IMG/VR virus record: IMGVR_UViG_3300025000_000208
Span: 1 to 41,980 of that record
Length of the DNA: 41,980 bases
Origin: a virus
Reading direction: 5' to 3' (one strand)
Part shown: positions 31,086 to 38,229 of the stretch, piece by piece
Layout of the letters: every line of letters starts with the position of its first letter
Numbering within the stretch: position 1 is the stretch's first letter
Notes under the pieces: model-generated
The model's database searches: none
The model's input: only the letters and a program-made list of their open reading frames with translations
What the model was told of the DNA's origin: nothing
Translations under genes and position numbers: made by a program

Positions 31086-31433
31086 GTGAACAGCTTTGTA
31101 GATGAGGAAATGACAACGCTAAAAGAGACATTACCCCAAGAATATACCGAGCAATTTGGTACAAGGTACATCTTGGAGGAGAGAGATTTTAAAGACTTTA
31201 TCCAGCAATCCCTTGAAAGGATGGTAGATAAGTGTATAAGGGCGATAGAAAGAGTAGAGCCACTTACCACTGACGATGACAGAATAGCCTTTTTTGCGGA
31301 TATGCTATCTCGTTTACCAGACGGTAATTTACTAAAGTCAGAAGGTGCGTGTCTTATCAGATTATTAAGACAAAACCAGAAAGCTATCCAACAAGCCAAA
31401 TCCAATCTTAATAAGTTAAAGGAGAAAGAATGA
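31086..31433 (+). CDS. Hypothetical early protein, 115 aa, GTG start
   Basis: A GTG at 31086 after AAGGAGGATAT decides the start over an in-frame TTG at 31071, which would include the box. The 115-residue protein is helical with an acidic first half and a basic C-terminus (LLRQNQKAIQQAKSNLNKLKE). It is coupled to the next gene by ATGA. No family is recognised. Confidence 0.65.
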   Translation: MNSFVDEEMTTLKETLPQEYTEQFGTRYILEERDFKDFIQQSLERMVDKCIRAIERVEPLTTDDDRIAFFADMLSRLPDGNLLKSEGACLIRLLRQNQKAIQQAKSNLNKLKEKE

Positions 31434-31756
31434 AAAAAGAAGGTAAATTATTTGTTTATGAGTTTGGGATAGACTTCAATTCAGATGGCGGAGCTTTAAA
31501 TCTAGCACCAGAAGAAGTTACAAGTGGTGGGGAAGAAAGCGGCACTCACACCAGAACACATGAAGATGGCTGGACTATTACTGGAAGAATTCATGGAGAT
31601 TACTACACTTGGGTTAATGAATTTGAAGCAACACATCCTAAGTTTGGCAAAGTATGGGGAGATTTTGAGGATAAAGTTTATGCTGATAAAAAAATCGGTT
31701 ATGAAAATTTTTACTCAAACCACAAACCTCACGCTTGGGACTATGGAGATATTTAA
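31430..31756 (+). CDS. Hypothetical early protein, 108 aa
   Basis: A 108-residue aromatic and acidic, probably beta protein (KLFVYEFGIDFNSDGG, GWTITGRIHGDYYTWVNEF, FGKVWGDFEDKVYADKK) with a His-rich end (NHKPHAWDYGD). Another reading frame over the same bases is open but lacks a ribosome site. No family is recognised. Confidence 0.65.
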   Translation: MKKEGKLFVYEFGIDFNSDGGALNLAPEEVTSGGEESGTHTRTHEDGWTITGRIHGDYYTWVNEFEATHPKFGKVWGDFEDKVYADKKIGYENFYSNHKPHAWDYGDI

Positions 31757-31782
31757 CTAACCAATCTAAGGAGAAATAAAAG

Positions 31783-31932
31783 ATGAGTGATAAACCATAT
31801 ACCCATAAATTCGTAAATGGAAAATGCGAAAAGTGTGGCGTAAAGCAAGGTAAAGAAGATATGTCTTTATGCCCTGTTATCGGTCGAGAAGAAGTCGATA
31901 ATTTCAGAGAAGTTTACTGGGGCAACGATTAA
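31783..31932 (+). CDS. Small protein with CxxC knuckle, 49 aa
   Basis: A 49-residue protein with His in YTHKF, a CEKC pair and a further Cys in LCPVIG, which could make a single zinc site. AAGGAGAAATAAAAG precedes the ATG. It lies 15 bases before the YopX-domain gene. No function is recognised. Confidence 0.6.
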   Translation: MSDKPYTHKFVNGKCEKCGVKQGKEDMSLCPVIGREEVDNFREVYWGND

Positions 31933-31947
31933 ATTAAGGAGGTAAAG

Positions 31948-32361
31948 ATGAGTGATAATAGAATAATCAAATTTAGAGCGTGGAATCCGCTGGATAAACA
32001 AATTTATTATCCAGATAGAAATTTACAAGTATGGGAATTGTTAAGGGGTTATTCAGACGAAAACCTAATGCAATTTACTGGCTTACTAGACAAAAACGGC
32101 AAAGAAATTTATGAGGGAGATATTGTTGGTGAACGAACATTGACCGATTCACCTAGACTCGGAGTAGTGAAGTTCGGCGAATATGCTAATCCGTTTAACA
32201 GCGACGAATTCACTAAACATCAGGGTTTTTATGTTGATTGGAATTGCGATATGACCAGGAGAGATTTAGGATTTTGGACTGGTCATAAATTAGATTTTGA
32301 AGTCATTGGTAATATTTACGAAAATCCAGAACTACTTAACTCTACAAAAGGAGAAGAATGA
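31948..32361 (+). CDS. YopX-domain protein
   Basis: A 137-residue protein with the YopX fold signature from end to end: IKFRAWNPLDKQIYY near the start, LMQFTGLLDKNGKEIYEGDIV (about 40-60), and FEVIGNIYENPELL at the end. YopX proteins are common in early regions of phages and prophages. Their biochemical role is unknown, though the SH3-like fold suggests binding. AAGGAGG lies upstream of the ATG. It overlaps the next gene by ATGA. Confidence 0.85.
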   Translation: MSDNRIIKFRAWNPLDKQIYYPDRNLQVWELLRGYSDENLMQFTGLLDKNGKEIYEGDIVGERTLTDSPRLGVVKFGEYANPFNSDEFTKHQGFYVDWNCDMTRRDLGFWTGHKLDFEVIGNIYENPELLNSTKGEE

Positions 32362-32642
32362 AACAGAGTGAATGGAAAGGAATACTAGCAGGTCTAATAG
32401 GATCAGAAATAGCCGAGGCTAACAAAGGAAATTACGACTGTGATTTTGTTGAGAAGTTTGTAGAAATCCTCTTAGCTGAACGAGATAAAGAACTTAGAGA
32501 GAAGATAAAAAACATTAAAAAGCCAACAGCAATGGTTGATGGTCAAGGTAATTATGATCCAGAGGCAAGAGCACATATTAACGGATTTGAACAAGCAATG
32601 TTTAACATCCTATCTCTATTCAATGAAAGACAGGAGAAATGA
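32358..32642 (+). CDS. Hypothetical early protein, 94 aa
   Basis: A 94-residue helical, charged protein (EWKGILAGLIGSEIAEANK, FVEKFVEILLAERDKELREK, HINGFEQAMFNILSLFNE). AAGGAGAAG precedes the ATG. It is coupled on both sides. No family is recognised. Confidence 0.65.
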   Translation: MKQSEWKGILAGLIGSEIAEANKGNYDCDFVEKFVEILLAERDKELREKIKNIKKPTAMVDGQGNYDPEARAHINGFEQAMFNILSLFNERQEK

Positions 32643-32959
32643 AACTTAAAAAAATAGCTGAATGGTTAATCAGCCATGATACAGGTGTATCATCATTGGC
32701 GTTATGTGCGGTTGAACTTGGAGGTAAATTTGACTTTCTCAACTGGCCTATAGACCCATCAGATTTTGGAAGATGTGTAAGGTTTTTGAATAAATGTGTG
32801 ACCATTCCCAAAGGATTATTAGCAGATATGGCAGCTCAAAGTGACGAGTGGCAAACCATTTATCATCATTGGGACGAACTACTGGATTTATGGAACGAGG
32901 AAAAAGACCTAGAAAGAGCACCGAAACTTTATAAGAGAATGAAAGAATTAGGTCTTTAA
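32639..32959 (+). CDS. Conserved phage hypothetical protein, 106 aa
   Basis: A 106-residue protein with the pattern WLISHDTGVSSLALCAVELG, PIDPSDFGRCVRFLNKC and DEWQTIYHHWDELLDLW. I know this DTG-x-SS and DFGRC layout from small phage proteins of unknown function, without a name. It is probably all-helical and cytoplasmic. It is coupled to the preceding gene by ATGA. Confidence 0.7.
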   Translation: MKLKKIAEWLISHDTGVSSLALCAVELGGKFDFLNWPIDPSDFGRCVRFLNKCVTIPKGLLADMAAQSDEWQTIYHHWDELLDLWNEEKDLERAPKLYKRMKELGL

Positions 32960-32988
32960 CTAATCAATAAACAACTAAAAGGAGAATT

Positions 32989-33219
32989 ATGAAAGAACAA
33001 ATTACAAAGTCAGAGTATCTACAACTTGAGGGATTGCTATCTTTATCAACTCAAGCATTTAGGCAACTAAATGAGATTGAAAGTGCGGTAGCTAGTATTG
33101 TTGGTGATGGTACAGAACTGAGTGATTACGATGCTGGCGGATATTTGGTAAATGATAATGCCGATCAGGGCAAGACAATGAAAGAAGTGCTTAAAAAGGC
33201 TGGAATTAAAGTTGTATAA
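32989..33219 (+). CDS. Hypothetical early protein, 76 aa
   Basis: A 76-residue acidic protein: helical N-terminal half (EYLQLEGLLSLSTQAFRQLN, EIESAVASIVGDG), an acidic loop, then a helix (GKTMKEVLKKAGIKVV). AAGGAGAATT precedes the ATG. No family is recognised. Confidence 0.65.
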   Translation: MKEQITKSEYLQLEGLLSLSTQAFRQLNEIESAVASIVGDGTELSDYDAGGYLVNDNADQGKTMKEVLKKAGIKVV

Positions 33220-33250
33220 CTAATCATCATTTAAGCGTAAAGGAGGGGTT

Positions 33251-33406
33251 ATGGGACATCATAAAGAAGATAGATCAAAGAAAACTGAAATCACGCCTTA
33301 CCTTGAATACATAAAAACCATTAGAGGGACTTCCGATGTGATAGAGGACCACAAGAGGCGAAAGATGGCTGAGAAGTACTTGTGGAGGAGCGGGAGGGAG
33401 GAATGA
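33251..33406 (+). CDS. Small basic protein, 51 aa
   Basis: A 51-residue His/Lys/Arg-rich protein (GHHKEDRSKKTEITPYLEY, then VIEDHKRRKMAEKYLWRS) behind AGGAGGGGTT. It may bind nucleic acid. It overlaps the HNH nuclease gene by ATGA, whose ribosome box (GGGAGGGAGGA) is in this gene's last codons. Confidence 0.6.
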   Translation: MGHHKEDRSKKTEITPYLEYIKTIRGTSDVIEDHKRRKMAEKYLWRSGREE

Positions 33407-33687
33407 GTAAAGTAATAACCGATGGAAAGAAACGTAGAATATATAAAAAAACAGGCGGTAAATGTTACTACTGCGGAAAAGCACTGTATATCGAAAGAGA
33501 TATATTCTGGTGCAATCCTTTTGCAGAGAAGATGACGATAGATCACTTAATACCACAGGCAAGCGGAGGTACTGATAATATAAAAAACCTTTTGCCTTCT
33601 TGCGGAAGATGCAACTGTATAAAAGGTTGTCTCAATCCAATAGAACACCAGTATTTATTGTCAAAATTGTTAGAGGGGGTAGCATGA
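33403..33687 (+). CDS. HNH endonuclease
   Basis: A 94-residue HNH nuclease. It has the zinc pair CYYC (21-24), MTIDHLIPQASGGTDNIKNLLPSC with Asp47 and His48 as the first HN site, and CGRCN (67-71) closing the treble clef. The His-Asn-Asn/His set makes single-metal DNA cleavage likely. It is free-standing rather than inside an intron. It is shorter than most homing enzymes because there is no extra DNA-binding domain. The ATG at 33403 is chosen for the GGGAGGGAGGA box. Confidence 0.85.
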   Translation: MSKVITDGKKRRIYKKTGGKCYYCGKALYIERDIFWCNPFAEKMTIDHLIPQASGGTDNIKNLLPSCGRCNCIKGCLNPIEHQYLLSKLLEGVA

Positions 33688-33848
33688 ACGATAAGGAAAA
33701 AAAGGAATTGCTTGACTCAATACTAGACCAGATGTATATTGATAAAGTCGGTGAATACAGATTGTGTTTTAATTTACCGGCAAAAAACATCATAATCAAA
33801 AAGCTAGTCCAAGAGCCAAGTTTTCAGAAAGAAATTCGCTTGACTTAG
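33684..33848 (+). CDS. Hypothetical early protein, 54 aa
   Basis: A 54-residue protein (KEKKELLDSILDQMYIDKVG, LCFNLPAKNIIIKKLVQEP), helix-rich and charged, with AGAGGGGGT before the ATG at 33684. It overlaps the HNH gene by 4 bases and is the last gene before the terminator at 33917. No family is recognised. Confidence 0.6.
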   Translation: MNDKEKKELLDSILDQMYIDKVGEYRLCFNLPAKNIIIKKLVQEPSFQKEIRLT

Positions 33849-33867
33849 TTTTTGTTATCTGTAATAA
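33840..33867 (+). promoter_or_regulatory. Promoter before leader-terminator
   Basis: TTGACT (33840-33845), 16 bases, TAATAA (33862-33867). The predicted transcript starts near 33874 and reaches a strong terminator at 33917-33963, giving a short leader RNA of about 90 bases unless terminated transcription is overridden. Confidence 0.45.
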
Positions 33868-33916
33868 TGGTTATAGTACATACAAAATATAACTGTATCG
33901 GATAGCTCTAAAAACG

Positions 33917-33963
33917 GAGTCCGGATCAGAGAAGATAAAACTTCTCGGTCTGGGCTCTTTTTT
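33917..33963 (+). terminator. Strong Rho-independent terminator
   Basis: An almost continuous 17-pair stem. GAGTCCGGATC (33917-33927) pairs with GGTCTGGGCTC (33947-33957) with three G-T pairs, then GAGAAG (33929-33934) with CTTCTC (33941-33946), loop ATAAAA, one bulged A, and six T after the stem. Confidence 0.85.
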
Positions 33964-33966
33964 ATT

Positions 33967-34095
33967 ATGAACAAACAAACACAAAATTATCCCAGTCTAT
34001 TACCTGTCATTCAATCTGATGGAAAGATTAAGTGGTACAGAGTGACAGACATAGATACAACTACTGAGTTAAAGGGGGAAGATGGCGAGGATTAG
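33967..34095 (+). CDS. Small protein, 42 aa (tentative)
   Basis: A 42-residue ORF starts 3 bases after the terminator T-run. The product is polar with PSLLPVIQSDGKIKWYRVTD and an acidic end. No good ribosome box is visible because the upstream bases are the terminator. It overlaps the phosphoesterase start by 14 bases. It is credible mainly because it fills the gap in an otherwise dense operon. Confidence 0.4.
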   Translation: MNKQTQNYPSLLPVIQSDGKIKWYRVTDIDTTTELKGEDGED

Positions 34096-34822
34096 CCAGT
34101 ATGAGAGATCAATCTGTCTATCTGATGTTCACGCACCTTACCAAGATGATGTTGCAATAGCAACAGCTTGCAGATTTATCAAGTGGTACAAACCTCACAA
34201 CATATTTTTACTTGGTGACATTATTGATTTTTACTCCATCTCTAGTTTCATGAAAGACCCTGAAAAGATGGACTTACAAGAGGAGTCAGATCAAGCCAAG
34301 ATATTCTTTTCTTCAATACGAGGAGTAGCACCAAAAGCCAACATAGTAATGACTCTGGGAAACCACTGTAACCGACTTGATAAATACCTATGGCTTCACC
34401 CCGAACTTAGAAAGATGAGAATGTTCCAAAGTATCAGTAACCTATTGGATTTAGAGAAGTTCAAAATTAAATGCCTAGACCGCAAAGACCGCCTTATATA
34501 CAACAACATCAAACTTGAGCATGGAGATGTAGTCAGAAAACACTCTGCTTACTCTGCGAAGGCTCAAATGGAAAAACGAGGGATGACAGGAATATCAGGT
34601 CACACACACCGACTGGGATCGCATTACTTGAAAAACGAAAGTGGATTTTACGCTTGGTATGAGAACGGTTGCTTATGTGACTTAGACCCCGAATATGTTG
34701 ATGAACCAAACTGGCAACAAGGATTTACAGTAATAAACCACAGCCGGACAGGAGATCGCTTCGACATCAACCAAATATGTATTACAGACGGAAAGTTAAG
34801 TTTTATGGGTAAGGAATTCTAA
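34082..34822 (+). CDS. Calcineurin-like metallophosphoesterase
   Basis: A 246-residue phosphoesterase with all five blocks: SDVHAP (Asp15, His17), GDIIDF (Asp46, Asp49), GNHCNR (Asn94, His95), LEHGD (His147) and SGHTHR (His174, His176). Two metals bind between these residues to hydrolyse phosphate esters. Substrates in the family range from nucleotides to phosphoproteins and DNA ends, and the sequence does not tell which. AAAGGGGG lies before the ATG. It opens the second early or middle operon. Confidence 0.88.
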   Translation: MARISQYERSICLSDVHAPYQDDVAIATACRFIKWYKPHNIFLLGDIIDFYSISSFMKDPEKMDLQEESDQAKIFFSSIRGVAPKANIVMTLGNHCNRLDKYLWLHPELRKMRMFQSISNLLDLEKFKIKCLDRKDRLIYNNIKLEHGDVVRKHSAYSAKAQMEKRGMTGISGHTHRLGSHYLKNESGFYAWYENGCLCDLDPEYVDEPNWQQGFTVINHSRTGDRFDINQICITDGKLSFMGKEF

Positions 34823-34851
34823 CGCACAATACGCTCGCAAGGAGGTATCAC

Positions 34852-35040
34852 ATGAACGCTGTCCATAGGGCTGTCTATAAGAGAGACAAAGGACACTGTA
34901 GAACATGCCACAAGCCAGTATCAAGAAAAGGTGCTGTCTTCCATCACTTCCCCGTCTACCGCAGAAACGGTGGCAGAGCAATCACTAGCAATCTCGTAAC
35001 GAGATGCAAAACCTGTGAGAGAGCCGATCCTCACAAGTAA
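34852..35040 (+). CDS. Minimal HNH-like nuclease, 62 aa
   Basis: A 62-residue protein that is nearly only an HNH core: RDKGHCRTCHKPVS with the CxxC pair, AVFHHFPVYRRNGG with the paired His, ITSNLVTRCKTC with the Asn and second CxxC. AAGGAGGTATCAC precedes the ATG. The fold is the phage 5-methylcytosine-like or homing HNH minimal module, although the last active-site residue is ambiguous. It may be a DNA nickase or a nucleic-acid-binding relic. Confidence 0.7.
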   Translation: MNAVHRAVYKRDKGHCRTCHKPVSRKGAVFHHFPVYRRNGGRAITSNLVTRCKTCERADPHK

Positions 35041-35153
35041 CTTACCGAGGGGAATCAGAATATCGAAACCCCTCAACAACAACAATCGGTCAATATATTT
35101 TTCTAAATTAAACGGAGATTTAACAAATTAAACACTACAAAGCCTATCTCGTA

Positions 35154-35732
35154 ATGGCTTTAGTCATACCAGCACTTCTAGTAACTCATGACACAAAAGA
35201 GATAGATAGCGGAGTTAATAAGCCGTTAGATCAAACAAAAATAGAAATAGGAGAACAAAATGTTACTGCTCACAACACTAATGACAGACATAATCGTATT
35301 AATCCTTTGTTACTTGGAAAACAATTACAAGCCAATGGCGTTCATGTTTATTTTAACAGTTTGGGGGATAGCAGTAACACTCTTGAAACAAGAAAAAGAG
35401 ACACAGTTAGCCGAGAGTTGGGAATTAGATCAAGGGCGTATCAAAGTGTTTCAGCAAACCCCTTCCCAATTGGCTGGTGTACCTATTGGGCAAAAGAAAA
35501 AAGACCTGATTTGCGAGTCTCCGGAAATGCTAAAGATTGGCAAACAAATAGCCAAGAAGCAAGGGTGGGCGAAATTGTCAAAACAAGAGAAAGCAGACTT
35601 GGACACGTTGCTTACATCGAAAGAGTAGAGGGCGATAGACTCTACATCTCAGAGATGAATTACGGAGTGAACATAGTGCGATACAGAACGATAAACATAA
35701 ACGATAAAAGTATAGTGGGGTATATAAACTGA
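35154..35732 (+). CDS. CHAP-domain peptidoglycan hydrolase
   Basis: Open for 192 residues. From about residue 100 it is a CHAP amidase/endopeptidase: NPFPIGWCTYWAKEK with nucleophile Cys109, NAKDWQ, VGEIV, LGHVAYIERVEGD with His151, and ISEMNYG with Glu167 and Asn169. It cuts peptidoglycan peptides or the sugar-peptide bond. The ATG at 35154 has no ribosome box, unlike nearly all neighbours, and there is no ATG between it and the domain. A second ORF at 35260, with a good box, overlaps it in the +1 frame. The true start or a frameshift is open. Confidence 0.75.
   Translation: MALVIPALLVTHDTKEIDSGVNKPLDQTKIEIGEQNVTAHNTNDRHNRINPLLLGKQLQANGVHVYFNSLGDSSNTLETRKRDTVSRELGIRSRAYQSVSANPFPIGWCTYWAKEKRPDLRVSGNAKDWQTNSQEARVGEIVKTRESRLGHVAYIERVEGDRLYISEMNYGVNIVRYRTININDKSIVGYIN
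35260..35628 (+). CDS. Overlapping membrane ORF: holin candidate or frameshift donor
   Basis: Inside the CHAP frame, shifted, is an ORF of 122 residues behind a good AGGAGAACAAA box. The first 40 residues hold two hydrophobic segments (MTDIIVLILCYL and MAFMFILTVWGIAVTLL), then a charged tail. It could be a class II holin nested in the hydrolase gene. Alternatively a -1 slip at A-AAA-G (35394-35398) would join these membrane segments to the CHAP domain and give an anchored hydrolase. The two ORFs have the right relative frame for that. Confidence 0.45.
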   Translation: MLLLTTLMTDIIVLILCYLENNYKPMAFMFILTVWGIAVTLLKQEKETQLAESWELDQGRIKVFQQTPSQLAGVPIGQKKKDLICESPEMLKIGKQIAKKQGWAKLSKQEKADLDTLLTSKE

Positions 35733-35740
35733 GGAGGTAA

Positions 35741-36184
35741 ATGAGCGAAAAAAAAGCAAAAGCAAAAAGAAAAACTCCAGACTCAATCAAATACTGGAAG
35801 AAGAAGGCTTGGACTGAGTTCTCAATCTTTATAAGAAACAGAGATGCTTTAGCCACGACTGATGATACTGAAAACGCAATTTGTTGCACTTGTGATACAT
35901 CATATTCTGTTAAGAAACTACAAGCCGGTCACTTTATTCCAGGTAGAAGAAACTCAATTTTATTTGAGGAAAGAGGTTGTCACGCTCAATGCTATAACTG
36001 CAACATAAACCTAAAAGGAAACCCCCGAAAATATCAAAAGTATATGTTCAACAGATATGGTCAAGAAGTCATAGACGAGTTGGATAAATTGAGCGAACAA
36101 ACAGTCCAAATGAAATGGTTTGACTTCAAAGAAATCTATGAGAAATACAAAATGTTAAATAATCAAATGCCAGAGAGTTTATGA
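35741..36184 (+). CDS. ninG: NinG-like recombination nuclease
   Basis: A 147-residue protein with the lambda NinG (Rap) signature: WTEFSIFIRNRDALATT, ICCTCDTSYSVKKLQAGHFIPGR (47-69) and ILFEERGCHAQCYNCNINLKGN (73-94). The two CxxC pairs bind zinc, and AGHFIPGR supplies the HNH-type active site. In lambda this protein acts on recombination junctions and replaces host RuvC-type activity. A GGAGG box lies before the ATG. The position in the ninR-like stretch before late genes is the same as in lambdoid phages. Confidence 0.88.
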   Translation: MSEKKAKAKRKTPDSIKYWKKKAWTEFSIFIRNRDALATTDDTENAICCTCDTSYSVKKLQAGHFIPGRRNSILFEERGCHAQCYNCNINLKGNPRKYQKYMFNRYGQEVIDELDKLSEQTVQMKWFDFKEIYEKYKMLNNQMPESL

Positions 36185-36369
36185 CTGAAATAATACTACA
36201 AGCTAACATAGCCACTAAAGCGAATGGCGACCCAAAAATAACACCAAAGCAAGACGCACACGAAGTAACCTTTGTTGTCTATAACACAGATAACACAAAA
36301 GTCAGCTTAGACTTATTGGGCAACAACATTGAGACCATTTGGATTATTACACCATTAAAAAATAAATAG
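36181..36369 (+). CDS. Hypothetical protein, 62 aa
   Basis: A 62-residue beta-rich protein (IILQANIATKANGDPKITPK, HEVTFVVYNTDNTKVSLDLL). ATGA overlap with the NinG-like gene. A small OB-fold or beta-sandwich is possible. No family is recognised. Confidence 0.6.
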   Translation: MTEIILQANIATKANGDPKITPKQDAHEVTFVVYNTDNTKVSLDLLGNNIETIWIITPLKNK

Positions 36370-36378
36370 GAGGACATC

Positions 36379-36576
36379 ATGAGCGTTAAAAAGAGTGTGG
36401 ATTTCGCAAAGAAGATCATTGAGGGTGCAAAGGATGAGTTAAACAAAGAGCGTGAAGAAAACTATAAAAAGAGAGCAAAACAGTTACTAGAGGACATTGA
36501 AGAGTCAAAAAAGACTGTCATTTTACTTGAAAGACAGCTTAAAAACTTTATGAAAGAGATAGAGCTGTATAACTAA
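36379..36576 (+). CDS. Coiled-coil protein, 65 aa
   Basis: A 65-residue protein, entirely helical with heptads (FAKKIIEGAKDELNKEREEN, AKQLLEDIEESKKTVILLER). AGGAGGACATC precedes the ATG. Probably a dimeric coiled coil. It abuts the next gene with a 1-base overlap. No function is recognised. Confidence 0.6.
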   Translation: MSVKKSVDFAKKIIEGAKDELNKEREENYKKRAKQLLEDIEESKKTVILLERQLKNFMKEIELYN

Positions 36577-37070
36577 TGGACAGAGATACAGAATACAAAT
36601 ACTATCAGCTTAAAAAAGCCTGTGCTATGGTCAGCGATTATTTTAAGCAAGAGATAGAAGAACGCATAATGGATAATAAAGTTCCAGTTCTGGTAAAAGA
36701 CTTTGTTACCTCGTTCTATTATTTGGATTGTGATGATTATGGTTATCCCAAAAATAGAGACTTAACTTATCTAAGTTTTTCATCGCCTTGTGTTATAAGT
36801 CAAGATTTCTCGACAGTTGAAAATATGACAATAATGAAAAAAAGAGTAATAGCTCAACGACCGATGATAGTTCAACAATGGGGCGAATATGGATTTATTG
36901 GGAATGAAAAACCAAGAGTGTTTTTATGGGAAGGACAAATAGTCGAAAACAAAGAATTGCCAGTTGAACAGTTAGATGTTAAATACCTTCAACAACTAGC
37001 TCAGAAGTGCATAGAAAATAGAGAAGGATTGTATTTAGACGAGGCATTAACAAATAGGTTAATCAAGTAA
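36576..37070 (+). CDS. Hypothetical protein, 164 aa
   Basis: A 164-residue protein with mixed alpha/beta composition (YYQLKKACAMVSDYFKQEIE, VPVLVKDFVTSFYYLDCDDYG, QQWGEYGFIGNEKPRVFLWEG). I recognise no family or active-site pattern. It starts at the last base of the preceding stop (TAATGG). It is within the operon leading to the packaging genes. Confidence 0.6.
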   Translation: MDRDTEYKYYQLKKACAMVSDYFKQEIEERIMDNKVPVLVKDFVTSFYYLDCDDYGYPKNRDLTYLSFSSPCVISQDFSTVENMTIMKKRVIAQRPMIVQQWGEYGFIGNEKPRVFLWEGQIVENKELPVEQLDVKYLQQLAQKCIENREGLYLDEALTNRLIK

Positions 37071-37075
37071 TTATT

Positions 37076-37483
37076 ATGCAAGAAAACAACGAAAAAACAA
37101 CTAAATTAACAGGCTTTCAAGTCAACCCCCAAAACATCAACAAAGCTGGCAGACCTCCTAAAGAGTTCTCAATGACTTACGCTTTTAAAGAAGTTTTATC
37201 TGAGAAAAACCCCGAAACCAAGATAGAGAAATACAAGGAACTGATAAACAAAGCTCTTACAATGGCTCTCAGAGGCGATGGTGACATGATTAAATACATC
37301 ATCAATCGTTTAGAGGGTATGCCACAAGGCTCTGCAACTAACGTTAATATCCAAAACAACATCATCAACATCCCTAACAACGAATTAACCGATGAACAGT
37401 TTGACAGCTTATTAAATAAAACCCAAGAAGCCATAAGAGAGAGAATGGGTAAAGAAGTAAAGTTAATAATGGAGGAAGAATGA
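37076..37483 (+). CDS. DUF5681-like protein, possible small terminase
   Basis: A 135-residue protein. The start of the domain (NPQNINKAGRPPKEFSMTY, about residues 17-35) resembles the DUF5681 phage family, and the helices MALRGDGDMIKYIINRLEGM (about 63-82) recall small DNA-binding proteins found near terminases. The C-terminus is an acidic helix. No other small terminase is seen between here and the large subunit at 39458. The function is inference. Confidence 0.55.
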   Translation: MQENNEKTTKLTGFQVNPQNINKAGRPPKEFSMTYAFKEVLSEKNPETKIEKYKELINKALTMALRGDGDMIKYIINRLEGMPQGSATNVNIQNNIINIPNNELTDEQFDSLLNKTQEAIRERMGKEVKLIMEEE

Positions 37484-37626
37484 AACACGAAAACATCGAA
37501 AGGCTTAAAAAACTGTTTGAGTTTGAGACAAGAACAAAAGTTAAGTTTTACGAGCAAAGATTTCAAGAGGCTATAGAAATTATACAAGAAGAAGTTAGGG
37601 AAGCTGAAACAGCACCAAGATTTTAG
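37480..37626 (+). CDS. Small helical protein, 48 aa
   Basis: A 48-residue, all-helical charged protein (HENIERLKKLFEFETRTKVK, QEAIEIIQEEVREAE). GGAGGAAG lies before the ATG, and it overlaps the preceding gene by 4 bases. No family is recognised. Confidence 0.55.
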   Translation: MKHENIERLKKLFEFETRTKVKFYEQRFQEAIEIIQEEVREAETAPRF

Positions 37627-37662
37627 TCCCCACCTCACCACTGTAATAAAGGAGAAACACAA

Positions 37663-37890
37663 ATGACCAATGAAGAAAAAACACAAAAAATAATAGATTG
37701 CCAATCATTCAATGAACTAGATAAGGTTCTTGACGAGATTGGAGATGTTGAAGGATCAAGAGGAATTATGTATTCACCAAATCAGACACGAGAAAGAATA
37801 AAGATGGTTAGGTCAGGAGCATTTATAAATATGGTTACTCGTGGAAATGGATTAAGAGCAAAAGTAGCAGAGTTAATGTGTTTTGAGTAA
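37663..37890 (+). CDS. Hypothetical protein, 75 aa
   Basis: A 75-residue protein (IIDCQSFNELDKVLDEIGDV, SPNQTRERIKMVRSGAFINM) with AAAGGAGAAACACAA before the ATG. Mostly helical. No motif is recognised. Confidence 0.6.
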   Translation: MTNEEKTQKIIDCQSFNELDKVLDEIGDVEGSRGIMYSPNQTRERIKMVRSGAFINMVTRGNGLRAKVAELMCFE

Positions 37891-37904
37891 TTTAACCAAA
37901 CAAT

Positions 37905-38006
37905 ATGAAACACTACTACAAATGTACAAAATGTGAAAAAAGATGCGAAAGCGACAAATGCCCTTGCTGCGGTAGTTTAGCAACTATAATTATTAGTATT
38001 GGGTAA
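37905..38006 (+). CDS. Zinc-ribbon peptide, 33 aa
   Basis: A 33-residue peptide with a dense cysteine pattern: CTKCEKRC then CPCCGS, enough for one zinc ribbon, and a short hydrophobic tail (LATIIISIG). The ribosome site is weak. The clear Cys pairs argue for a real product. Confidence 0.5.
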   Translation: MKHYYKCTKCEKRCESDKCPCCGSLATIIISIG

Positions 38007-38010
38007 CAAT

Positions 38011-38229
38011 ATGAAAGACAACAGAAACGAAATTATAAATGAGTGCCAAGAATCTATCAAGGAAAGATACGAAACGATGATAGCACTGTACGAAGGAAGA
38101 ATTCCTTATGTGCCTATAGGAAGAGGAACGGAAGAAGATCGAAATCAGGCATGGTACAAGCAAGCTATCGAAGATGTCATAAATCAACTAGAAAGACTTA
38201 AAATCCCCCCACAAGAGAGTACCAAATGA
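38011..38229 (+). CDS. Hypothetical protein, 72 aa
   Basis: A 72-residue charged helical protein (NEIINECQESIKERYETMIA, AIEDVINQLERLKIPPQE). The ATG at 38011 was chosen; an in-frame TTG lies 12 bases upstream within the preceding gene. No clear ribosome box is visible. It overlaps the next gene by ATGA. Confidence 0.55.
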   Translation: MKDNRNEIINECQESIKERYETMIALYEGRIPYVPIGRGTEEDRNQAWYKQAIEDVINQLERLKIPPQESTK

